Below are positions 1 to 6,134 of a stretch of DNA of 10,210 nt, in pieces. The notes beneath the pieces were generated by a model. The model did no database searches, was not told where the DNA came from, and was given only the letters and a program-made list of their open reading frames with translations. Position 1 is the stretch's first letter. Each line of letters opens with the position of its first letter. A program made the translations under genes and the position numbers. Source of the DNA: Candidatus Omnitrophota bacterium (GTDB lineage: Bacteria; Omnitrophota; Gorgyraeia; Kaelpiales; Kaelpiaceae); NCBI GenBank assembly GCA_028717465.1, contig JAQUNS010000014.1, positions 1-10,210 of the forward strand, given 5' to 3'.

Positions 1-623
1 AGAACTTTTTCGGTATGATCCACTATCGGAAATATCAACCTGTCTCTAAAAATATCATAGAAGCTATTGCCGTCTTTGCCTCTTGCGACCAATCCGGCCT
101 TAAACAGGTGCTGCTGCTGGAAACCTTTCGCCCTGAGTTTTTTAACTAAAAAATCCCAGCTCTCCGGCGCGTACCCTAAATTAAATGTTTTTAAAGTATC
201 TTCTTTTAGGCCCCTGCTTTCTATATAAGACCTACACTTTCCGGCGTCCTCAGAAACAAGATTCTGGCTATATAAATCCGCAACTGTTTTATTTAAAGCT
301 AAAATATCCTTGTAGTCCGAACTCATATCGCTATCCGGAACATCTATTCCTACGATAGAAGCAACATATTTAACAGCATCAACAAAGGACATATTCTGGT
401 GCTTAATCAAAAAATGGAACACATTGCCCCCCTCGCCACATCCAAAACAGTGAAATATCTGCTTCTGTGCGCTGACCACAAAAGAAGGCGTCTTTTCGTG
501 ATGAAAAGGGCAAAGGGCTTTAAAATTAGCTCCGATTTTTTTGAGCGGAAGAATCGAATCTATTATCTCGACTATGTCCGCCCTGTCCCTGATGCTATTT
601 ATTATATTCTCTGGTATAGCCAT
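1..623 (-). CDS. dnaG: DNA primase DnaG, N-terminal part (cut by left edge)
   Basis: DnaG synthesises the short RNA primers used at the replication fork. Translating the minus strand from ATG at 623 gives 207 codons before the window ends. The N-terminus carries the CHC2 zinc-binding domain: C38-P-F-H41 and C59-F-G-C62, with the family hallmark HEKTPSF between them and GEGGNVFHF after. The start of the catalytic core (RDRLIFPI near residues 195-202) is visible just before the edge, so the Toprim domain and the C-terminal helicase-binding domain lie outside the window. The ATG directly follows the TAA stop of the NIF3-like gene with no spacer (TAAATG), which suggests translational coupling; no good Shine-Dalgarno sequence is visible. 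It is the third gene of the cvpA-nif3-dnaG operon. Identity is very secure; only its completeness is unknown. Confidence 0.96.
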   Translation of the reverse strand, partial: MAIPENIINSIRDRADIVEIIDSILPLKKIGANFKALCPFHHEKTPSFVVSAQKQIFHCFGCGEGGNVFHFLIKHQNMSFVDAVKYVASIVGIDVPDSDMSSDYKDILALNKTVADLYSQNLVSEDAGKCRSYIESRGLKEDTLKTFNLGYAPESWDFLVKKLRAKGFQQQHLFKAGLVARGKDGNSFYDIFRDRLIFPIVDHTEKV

Positions 624-1586
624 TTATTTTTTTATTCTTCTTATTCTTTTGAACCCCGAACATTCCACAAAATTAAATTTTTCCTTTTTTTCGATATAAT
701 CAAAAACCAGGTTCAAGCCCAGGCTGTCTGAAGCAATATGCCCGGCTATTATCACATTAACATGGGATTCTTTTGCTTTTTTGAAGTGCTCTTCAGAGAT
801 GTGCATACACACAACAGTAGATATCCCGGCATTTGCAATATTGGCAAAAATCTCTTTAGAAGGCTCGGTTCCGCCTGTCATATCGACCAGAATTTTACCC
901 ACTTTGCTTTTTTCGCTTCCAACTATTATTTTAGGGCCCGCGTTAAACCTGTACGATTCCTTGTACTCTTCTATTTTGAGCAGAATACCTATTATATCTC
1001 CCATGTTCTTGGGCTTTTCCCTGTCGAATACGCTTTTCAAATAAGTAGTAACGCAATTGTCTGCCGCAGTATGAATTGTCATAAAAGGAATGCCCAAAAT
1101 CCTTGCAAAATCAAAACTGCGGGCGTGATTCGCCGGCATAAGCCTTCTCTGAACCTCGCTTATCCTCTCGGACATAATAGACTCTGCCACACTAACAGAG
1201 ACTCCTAAACCGGAAAGAATATCAGAGTGTATCTGCATAACATCGGCTAAATTGGCCAAAGCTATGCCTTCGGGGTGATGGGCAATAACAAGGTCTACTT
1301 TGCTGCCCTTGTCTTTTAGCCTGTCAACCAAAAGCATCTCCGGGCCTTCGATGTCAATACCGACAAATATACTCTTAACCTCTGTATTTGAGGAACCCCA
1401 TAGAATCCTTGTATCAGCATAGGGGTTTGTCAGCTTCTCCTTGTCGAAAAAAACTTTCTCTTTTTCAGGCAGCTCCTGAAACCTGTTTTTGGCTTCTTTT
1501 AAAGCCTCTTCAACGCGATCTCTGCCGCGAGGGTCATTTTTGACGCCTATATTTATAGCTTCCCGATAAATATCTAACAATTTCAT
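624..1586 (-). CDS. NIF3-like (NGG1p-interacting factor 3 type) dinuclear metal-centre protein
   Basis: A NIF3/DUF34-family protein of 320 residues. The family is widespread and binds a two-metal centre; the precise biochemical function is not settled (the older label 'GTP cyclohydrolase I type 2' is doubtful). Candidate metal ligands are H103-H104 in DLVIAHHPEG, H172 and D176 in IHTAADN, and H283 plus D287 in AGHIASDSLG. The protein has an N-terminal extension of about 50 residues before LTNPYADTRILWG, and a VDMTGGTEPSK segment near 234-243. These place it in the roughly 320-residue subfamily often named NGG1p-interacting factor NIF3, not the short YbgI-like form. The ATG at 1586 is preferred to the in-frame GTG at 1595 because a GGAGG at 1595-1599 lies 8 nt upstream of the ATG but overlaps the GTG. 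It begins 1 nt after the cvpA-like stop and abuts dnaG. Confidence 0.9.
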   Translation of the reverse strand: MKLLDIYREAINIGVKNDPRGRDRVEEALKEAKNRFQELPEKEKVFFDKEKLTNPYADTRILWGSSNTEVKSIFVGIDIEGPEMLLVDRLKDKGSKVDLVIAHHPEGIALANLADVMQIHSDILSGLGVSVSVAESIMSERISEVQRRLMPANHARSFDFARILGIPFMTIHTAADNCVTTYLKSVFDREKPKNMGDIIGILLKIEEYKESYRFNAGPKIIVGSEKSKVGKILVDMTGGTEPSKEIFANIANAGISTVVCMHISEEHFKKAKESHVNVIIAGHIASDSLGLNLVFDYIEKKEKFNFVECSGFKRIRRIKK

Positions 1587-1587
1587 A

Positions 1588-2085
1588 TCAAGCACCTCCG
1601 GGCGTAATTATTCTCAAAATTCCTACAATGCTCTCATAGATTCTGCCTGAAACAGGCAGAATAAACTTATAAGTAAAACTGCCAGCTATAGCCTCTCTAA
1701 TTCCCCAAAAATTCAAATAACAAAGCGACTTGCTCAACACGCTTACCCATATTAAACCGTACAGAAACCCTATTGCTCCGGCAATCATTTCGTATATTCC
1801 TGTATTCGGCTTTGCATCCAAAAAATTATGCATAAAAACCAGCGCTAGCCTCGATATTAAAACTACTATCAAAATAACCGATACAAACCCCAGTCCATAA
1901 GCCAGGCTGTGGCTTGATTTACCGGCTATAAGCTCAAAAAACCGGCCTAATCTGTAAAAAACAAAAATCCCCGCCAAAACAGCCAAAATTTTATATAAAG
2001 TCAGGAAAATCCCCTTACTCCTGCCTCTTATATATCCAATAACACAGGCTATTCCTGCTATCAGATCTACAAAACCGGATTCCAG
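1588..2085 (-). CDS. CvpA-family membrane protein, probable CTG (or ATA) start
   Basis: A 165-residue hydrophobic protein with the CvpA-family pattern: a short N-terminal helix, then a GYIRGRSKGIF motif (about residues 19-29), then three further hydrophobic segments near 32-54, 63-85 and 99-120. E. coli CvpA is required for colicin V production; the general role of the family is unclear, and it is an inner-membrane protein. The first canonical start in frame (TTG at 1986) would delete the first helix and the GxxRG motif. Conserved-looking coding sequence continues upstream to a TAG at 2092-2094. No ATG, GTG or TTG exists in that extension, so initiation at CTG 2085, or at ATA 2088, is inferred from a strong Shine-Dalgarno sequence at 2095-2102. 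The stop at 1588 nearly touches the NIF3-like ATG, so the two are probably co-transcribed. Confidence 0.82.
   Translation of the reverse strand: MESGFVDLIAGIACVIGYIRGRSKGIFLTLYKILAVLAGIFVFYRLGRFFELIAGKSSHSLAYGLGFVSVILIVVLISRLALVFMHNFLDAKPNTGIYEMIAGAIGFLYGLIWVSVLSKSLCYLNFWGIREAIAGSFTYKFILPVSGRIYESIVGILRIITPGGA
1595..1599 (-). promoter_or_regulatory. Shine-Dalgarno sequence that sets the NIF3-like start
   Basis: GGAGG on the minus strand, 8 nt before ATG 1586. It overlaps the alternative GTG at 1593-1595, so only the ATG is correctly spaced. The site lies within the last codons of the cvpA-like gene. Confidence 0.75.
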
Positions 2086-2094
2086 TATTTTCTA

Positions 2095-2102
2095 CCTCCT
2101 TT
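2095..2102 (-). promoter_or_regulatory. Strong Shine-Dalgarno sequence of the cvpA-like gene
   Basis: Read on the minus strand this is AAAGGAGG. It lies 9 nt before CTG (2085) and 6 nt before ATA (2088), and is followed at once by an in-frame TAG. It is over 100 nt from the first TTG codon at 1986, so it decides the start in favour of a non-standard codon. Confidence 0.75.
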
Positions 2103-2106
2103 ATAA

Positions 2107-2134
2107 AGTATAACACCTAATTGGAGCTTGTCAA
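2107..2134 (-). promoter_or_regulatory. Sigma-70-type promoter of the cvpA-nif3-dnaG operon
   Basis: On the minus strand there is a perfect TTGACA (-35, at 2129-2134), a 16-bp spacer and TATACT (-10, at 2107-2112; one mismatch to consensus). The predicted transcript start is near A2100, which places the Shine-Dalgarno sequence at the extreme 5' end of the mRNA and gives a leader of about 15 nt. This is sequence matching only; no transcript data are available. Confidence 0.75.
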
Positions 2135-2135
2135 A

Positions 2136-2164
2136 TTGCCCAAACCATTATTTTAATATATAAT
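2136..2164 (+). promoter_or_regulatory. Possible sigma-70-type promoter of comF-lptF-lptG, overlapping the first ATG
   Basis: A TTGCCC (-35, 2136-2141; half-consensus), a 17-bp spacer and a perfect TATAAT (-10, 2159-2164). The -10 box covers the ATG at 2163, and the predicted transcript start is near 2171. If correct, comF is translated from the ATG at 2175 on an almost leaderless mRNA. An alternative pair, TTGTCA (2128-2133) with TTTAAT (2152-2157), would start transcription near 2164. The region lies back to back with the divergent cvpA promoter. Confidence 0.5.
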
Positions 2165-2915
2165 GAAGGGGCCAATGCATGCTTTATTAAGAAACATAAT
2201 TGCGCCTTTTAACCAGATAATCCAGCCTAAATATTGTACATTCTGTTTAGCTAAAATACCAGCTAATCATGAGCTGCCTATATGCCTAATCTGCCTTGAA
2301 AAATTAGAGAAAAATCCTCCTCCGTTCTGTGAAAACTGCGGTAGATCGATAAAAGATACGCCTTCCCAAAACGGGCTCTGCAAAGAATGCCTAATGGGCA
2401 ACAGCCGGATAAGGTTAAAAACTTATTATGTCTTCAAATACACCGGTATTATTAAAGAGGGGTTAAAAAAATTTAAATACCACAGCCAAAAAAATCTTTG
2501 CAGTTTTTTTGCTCAGAATATGTACAATTTTTTAAAAGAAAACATACTTCCTTTTGAAAGAATAGACGCAATAAGCTGCGTACCGCTGCACGCTAAAAGG
2601 CTTCGGGAAAGAGAGTTTAATCAATCTTTTCTGCTGGCAAAAGCAATATCTAAAAAATCAAAAATACCGGTTCTGGCCGACCTGTTGATGAGGGCCCGGG
2701 ACACTTTACCTCAAAGTGAGCTAGATTTTCAGAGACGCCAGGCTAATATAAAAGGCGCTTTCAAAATTAATAAAAAATACATGGAAAATATTACAGATTC
2801 AAAAATTTTGCTTATTGATGATATAATCACTACAGGTTCAACGGTAGAAGAATGCGCAAAAGAAATAAGCAAGGTTTCAGCCCAAACAACAGTATTAGCT
2901 GCTGCGGGAGGCTGA
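2163..2915 (+). CDS. comF: ComF-family phosphoribosyltransferase-like protein
   Basis: ComF proteins are needed for DNA uptake in naturally competent bacteria, and related proteins (GntX) occur in non-competent ones, so competence is not proven here. The 250-residue protein begins with cysteine pairs C25/C28, C41/C44, C56/C59 and C73/C76, which form an N-terminal zinc-ribbon-like region. The type I phosphoribosyltransferase domain follows, with RLREREFNQS (147-156), DTLPQSELDFQRRQANIKGAF around 180-200 and the PRPP-binding loop LLIDDIITTGST (216-227). Length is usual for the family. The ATG at 2163 has no Shine-Dalgarno sequence and sits inside a TATAAT box; the ATG at 2175 (Met5) is an equally plausible start and keeps all domains. 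lptF follows after 37 nt on the same strand, probably in one transcript. Confidence 0.92.
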   Translation: MKGPMHALLRNIIAPFNQIIQPKYCTFCLAKIPANHELPICLICLEKLEKNPPPFCENCGRSIKDTPSQNGLCKECLMGNSRIRLKTYYVFKYTGIIKEGLKKFKYHSQKNLCSFFAQNMYNFLKENILPFERIDAISCVPLHAKRLREREFNQSFLLAKAISKKSKIPVLADLLMRARDTLPQSELDFQRRQANIKGAFKINKKYMENITDSKILLIDDIITTGSTVEECAKEISKVSAQTTVLAAAGG

Positions 2916-2952
2916 GTTTAACATTTTACAACCAAAAGCAAGAAATTAAGAT

Positions 2953-4050
2953 ATGAGATTGATAAGAAACTACTTCCTAAAAGAATGGCTTTTTTCTTTT
3001 TTTGTATCTTTAGGAATATTCACATTAGCATTTTCTCTGGGCAACATGGTCAAGCTGGTTGACCTCATAATAAATAAAGGAGTAGATCCTATAAGTATAA
3101 TACAGCTTTTTTTTATGATGGTTCCTTTCAGCTTGGTCTATACAGTGCCTATCTCTACTCTGATGTCAACCCTCCTTGTGTTTGGCAAAGCTTCTGCAGA
3201 TAACGAAATTATTACTTTAAAAGCAAGCGGTGTATCTGCCAAAAAAATATCTAAACCATTTATAATTCTGGGCCTTGCTTTAACCCTTATCTCCGTTATA
3301 TTTATGGACAAAATCCTGCCCTATACCCACTACAGAGCTAGAGAGATGGTTTTCAATATCGGTAGAAAAAACCCGACTGCATATCTTGAGCCGGGCACTT
3401 TTATTAAAAGCTTCAAAAACCATATTATATTCTTCTATGGAATGAAAAGAAACGAACTAAAAAATGTTAGGATATATGTCAGCGAAGAGTCCAGGCCTTT
3501 AAGAACGATAATCGCCCAAAGAGCCGTAATTAACGAAATAACCGATAAAGGGCTCACCTTAAGCCTGTATAACGGCACCAGCGATGAGATAGACCATAAA
3601 AACCCGGGCGGATTTTATAAGCTAAATTTTAAGGAATATATTATGCATCTGAATATAAGCCGTGAAACAGAATCCGTAAAAATAGACAAAAAACCGTCAG
3701 AGTATACCGTATCAGAATTAAAACAGAACATAGTGAGTATACGCAATAAAGGCATGGATGCTCTGCCGATTGAATCCGAACTTTACAAAAGGTATGCCCA
3801 GCCGTTCAGCTGCCTTGCCTTTATACTGATAGGCCTGCCGCTGGGAATAAAAACGCACAGACGGGAAAAATCGGTCGGCTTCGGAATAGGCCTGCTAATA
3901 ATAGTGTTCTATTATATAGCCTTTGTGACATCCGAGACTCTGGTATTGAACAAAACCGTACCGGTAGCCATGGGCCACTGGATACCGACTGTCCTGATAT
4001 TCTTGGCAGGGCTTTATCTTTACAATAAGCTTGACGAGGTCGGCAATTGA
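2953..4050 (+). CDS. lptF: LptF-type permease of the lipopolysaccharide export transporter (YjgP/YjgQ family)
   Basis: LptF and LptG form the membrane part of the LptB2FG ABC transporter, which extracts LPS from the inner membrane and passes it through LptC and LptA to the outer membrane. The 365-residue sequence shows the family layout: three N-terminal membrane segments (about 12-34, 52-80, 101-118), a periplasmic beta-rich domain (about 120-275) and three C-terminal membrane segments (about 283-299, 307-326, 341-357). The LKASG segment at 89-93, between the second and third helices, matches the cytoplasmic coupling region seen in this family. The ATG at 2953 has only a weak upstream purine run. 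It overlaps lptG by 4 nt. LptF versus LptG is assigned mainly by gene order and could be reversed. The ATPase LptB and LptA/LptC are not in the window. Confidence 0.9.
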   Translation: MRLIRNYFLKEWLFSFFVSLGIFTLAFSLGNMVKLVDLIINKGVDPISIIQLFFMMVPFSLVYTVPISTLMSTLLVFGKASADNEIITLKASGVSAKKISKPFIILGLALTLISVIFMDKILPYTHYRAREMVFNIGRKNPTAYLEPGTFIKSFKNHIIFFYGMKRNELKNVRIYVSEESRPLRTIIAQRAVINEITDKGLTLSLYNGTSDEIDHKNPGGFYKLNFKEYIMHLNISRETESVKIDKKPSEYTVSELKQNIVSIRNKGMDALPIESELYKRYAQPFSCLAFILIGLPLGIKTHRREKSVGFGIGLLIIVFYYIAFVTSETLVLNKTVPVAMGHWIPTVLIFLAGLYLYNKLDEVGN

Positions 4051-5129
4051 GGAAGATAGAACAGTACATAGCTAAAAAAATATTATCCCCTCTTATATTT
4101 TGCTCTATACTGATGATTTCAATATACCTGATAGTCGACTTATCGACAAAGCTCGAACATATTATCAAAAATAACGTAGCTGCAAGTCATATTATTTACT
4201 ATTACATCTATTCAATGCCTAAAATAATATTTGAGATAACACCGCTTTGTTTTCTTGTTTCTGTAATATACTCTATGACTAAAATGAACAAAGCGAATGA
4301 AATCATTGCCATGCGGGCATCCGGCATAGGTTTTGTCACAATCTTTAAGCCGTATTTTTTGATTGCCATACTGCTGGTTACCTTAATGTTTTGGAATCAC
4401 GAAAGAATCATCCCGTTTGCTTACGAAAAACTAAAAAATCTGGACTATATTCTAGAAGGCAAAGAAGAGAACAGAACTTATAAAAATATTACTTTTTATT
4501 CAGAAGACAACAAAATAATATTCGCACAGGAATTTCACCCCGAAGAAAAAATACTTAATAACATAGTCATCTTGGAACAGAACATTGACAAAACAGTACT
4601 CTACAAAATAACCGCACAGACAGCCCATTATCAGAATAATACCTGGATTCTCTATAACCCTACTATTTTTAAACTAAACCCTCAGGGCACCGGAATAGAA
4701 GAAGCCATAACTCTGAGCAAGAAAGAATATGATTTTAAAGAGCGCCCCGAAGATATACTGACAACCGATATGGAACTGTCCTATCAGCCTTTAAAAAAAC
4801 TGCTACATAGAATGGATAGCTTTAAAAGCGGGTCTCCTGAAATTATTAGGAGGTTAGCAATTGAGCTTTACCACAATATATCGTTCCCATTTACAAATAT
4901 TGTACTTCTTTTATTGGGACTATCCGCAGGATTGAGGTCACAGCAGGCAAGCCTGCTTAAAGGACTGGCTGTAGCGCTGTTGATAGGATTTGCCTATTAC
5001 GCTCTAGATGCTTTTTCTTACTCCCTGGGAAAAATCGGATTCTTTACGCCTTTTATAGGAGGGTTCTTCGCCAATATATTTTTCTTCATTCTGGGAGGAT
5101 ACCTGCTCATCAAAACAATGCACAGTTGA
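4047..5129 (+). CDS. lptG: LptG-type permease of the lipopolysaccharide export transporter (YjgP/YjgQ family)
   Basis: The second permease half of LptB2FG, 360 residues, with the same architecture as its neighbour: membrane segments near 13-33, 52-78 and 98-116, a periplasmic domain at about 120-275, then segments near 278-296, 302-323 and 333-354. The MRASG motif at 89-93 corresponds to LKASG in the first gene, as expected for paralogous half-transporters. Translation appears to start at TTG 4047, which shares four bases (TTGA) with the stop of lptF. A GAGGT at 4036-4040, 6 nt upstream, supports this start and tight coupling. The stop lies 8 nt from the convergent pfkA stop. With lptF it is evidence for a diderm cell envelope. 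The exact F/G naming is less certain than the family. Confidence 0.9.
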   Translation: MRKIEQYIAKKILSPLIFCSILMISIYLIVDLSTKLEHIIKNNVAASHIIYYYIYSMPKIIFEITPLCFLVSVIYSMTKMNKANEIIAMRASGIGFVTIFKPYFLIAILLVTLMFWNHERIIPFAYEKLKNLDYILEGKEENRTYKNITFYSEDNKIIFAQEFHPEEKILNNIVILEQNIDKTVLYKITAQTAHYQNNTWILYNPTIFKLNPQGTGIEEAITLSKKEYDFKERPEDILTTDMELSYQPLKKLLHRMDSFKSGSPEIIRRLAIELYHNISFPFTNIVLLLLGLSAGLRSQQASLLKGLAVALLIGFAYYALDAFSYSLGKIGFFTPFIGGFFANIFFFILGGYLLIKTMHS

Positions 5130-5140
5130 TTTAAAAATCA
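5127..5140. repeat. 14-bp inverted repeat joining the stop codons of lptG and pfkA
   Basis: TGATTT (5127-5132) and AAATCA (5135-5140) are reverse complements separated by two bases. The left arm begins with the TGA stop of lptG; the right arm ends with the complement of the TGA stop of pfkA. The stem is AT-rich and short and has no strong U-tract, so it is unlikely to be an efficient intrinsic terminator. No better terminator is visible between the convergent genes. Confidence 0.5.
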
Positions 5141-6094
5141 GGTCAGCATTTTAATTAATTCAAGCAAATAAGTAAAATCTTCTTTTTTGGGTTTTACTGC
5201 CTCCTGAAGTGGATAGCTATAAGCTCTATCATCGAGCCAGCCTATGGCAGAAGCTTTCTCGTTCCTTAATAAAGCATCTACAGCTTCCTTGCCCATAACA
5301 GCTCCTAAAAATCTGTCGAATACGCTGGCAGCACCGCCTCTTTGAGTATGGCCTATAACAGTTATTCTTATATCAGACATAAATTTCTTGAACCTGTGCG
5401 CAAATAGATCGGCCCCGCCTGCCCCTTCGGCTATTATTATTATCCAGCTGCGCTTGCCTTTACTGCGCGCTTCTTTTATCTTTTCTATTATCTGGCCAAC
5501 GTCTTTATCTTCTTGGGGTATAATGACATCCTCTGCGCCTCCGGCTAAAGAAGCATAAACCGCAATAGACCCTGAGTCTCTACCCATAACCTCTATCAAA
5601 AATATCCTGTCCATGCTTGTAGCCGTATCTTTTACTTTGTCTATAGCATCCATAGCTGTGTTTAAAGCTGTATCAAAACCTAATGTTCTCTGAGTACCGT
5701 TAATATCGTTGTCGATAGTACCGGGAATTCCCACTACAGGCAGATTAAAATCATTGTGTAAAGAAAGCGCCCCTTTATAAGAGCCGTTGCCGCCTATTAC
5801 AACAAGAGCTTCGATACACTCTGTAACTAAATTTTCATAGGATTTTTTTCTGATATCTTTTTTAAAAAAATCTTCAGACCGGGCTGTTTTTAAAATAGTA
5901 CCTCCGCGGGAAATAATATTACTGACGTCTCTGGGCCCAATTTTTTTAAAGTCTTTTTCTATAAGCCCTTGGTATCCATAACCAACGCCTGTTACCTCTA
6001 TGTTGTTATTGCTGGCGACCCGGACAACGCTTCTGATAGCACAGTTCATACCTGGAGCATCACCGCCGGAAGTCAATATTGCAATCTTTTTCAT
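5138..6094 (-). CDS. pfkA: 6-phosphofructokinase (ATP-type PfkA family)
   Basis: Phosphorylates fructose 6-phosphate to fructose 1,6-bisphosphate, the committing step of glycolysis, in the cytosol. At 318 residues it matches the compact bacterial PfkA. Visible motifs: LTSGGDAPGMN (7-17) for nucleotide binding; GGNGSYKGA (101-109); PGTIDND (124-130) with catalytic D128; MGRDSG (170-175); and HTQRGG (249-254) for substrate binding. G104 and G125 correspond to the residues of ATP-dependent enzymes, where PPi-dependent enzymes usually carry Asp and Lys. N103 replaces the Asp that helps bind Mg-ATP in E. coli PfkA. The ATG at 6094 is the natural N-terminus (MKKIAILTSGG), but it has no Shine-Dalgarno sequence: the whole upstream gap is an 8-bp tandem repeat. 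It is the last gene of the ptsI-metK-ahcY block, 39 nt after ahcY. Confidence 0.95.
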   Translation of the reverse strand: MKKIAILTSGGDAPGMNCAIRSVVRVASNNNIEVTGVGYGYQGLIEKDFKKIGPRDVSNIISRGGTILKTARSEDFFKKDIRKKSYENLVTECIEALVVIGGNGSYKGALSLHNDFNLPVVGIPGTIDNDINGTQRTLGFDTALNTAMDAIDKVKDTATSMDRIFLIEVMGRDSGSIAVYASLAGGAEDVIIPQEDKDVGQIIEKIKEARSKGKRSWIIIIAEGAGGADLFAHRFKKFMSDIRITVIGHTQRGGAASVFDRFLGAVMGKEAVDALLRNEKASAIGWLDDRAYSYPLQEAVKPKKEDFTYLLELIKMLT

Positions 6095-6134
6095 ACGTTA
6101 TAACGTTAGAACGTTTTCACGTGTTAACGTGTTT
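6095..6134. repeat. Five tandem 8-bp units headed by ACGT
   Basis: Read on the plus strand, five consecutive octamers start at 6095, 6103, 6111, 6119 and 6127: ACGTTATA, ACGTTAGA, ACGTTTTC, ACGTGTTA, ACGTGTTT. The ACGT core recurs every 8 bp without error; the remaining four bases drift. The array fills the whole gap between the pfkA ATG (6094) and the ahcY stop codon (its last base is 6134). ACGT is self-complementary, so the core is present on both strands; 6095-6106 (ACGTTATAACGT) is a perfect 12-bp palindrome. Its function is unknown. Confidence 0.9.

Noticed and set aside
399-1208. Plus-strand open frames (399-731, 738-1208, 781-1044) opposite dnaG and the NIF3-like gene
   Set aside because: They lie antisense to genes with clear family motifs, have no recognisable domain, and their composition is that of a shadow frame.
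3821-4168. Minus-strand 115-codon frame opposite lptF/lptG
   Set aside because: It spans the junction of two well-supported genes on the other strand and resembles no known protein.
5130-5137. Rho-independent terminator between lptG and pfkA
   Set aside because: Only a 6-bp AT-rich stem with a 2-base loop and no proper U-tract can be formed.
6095-6134. CRISPR array
   Set aside because: The units are 8 bp, without spacers or cas genes; it is a short tandem repeat.
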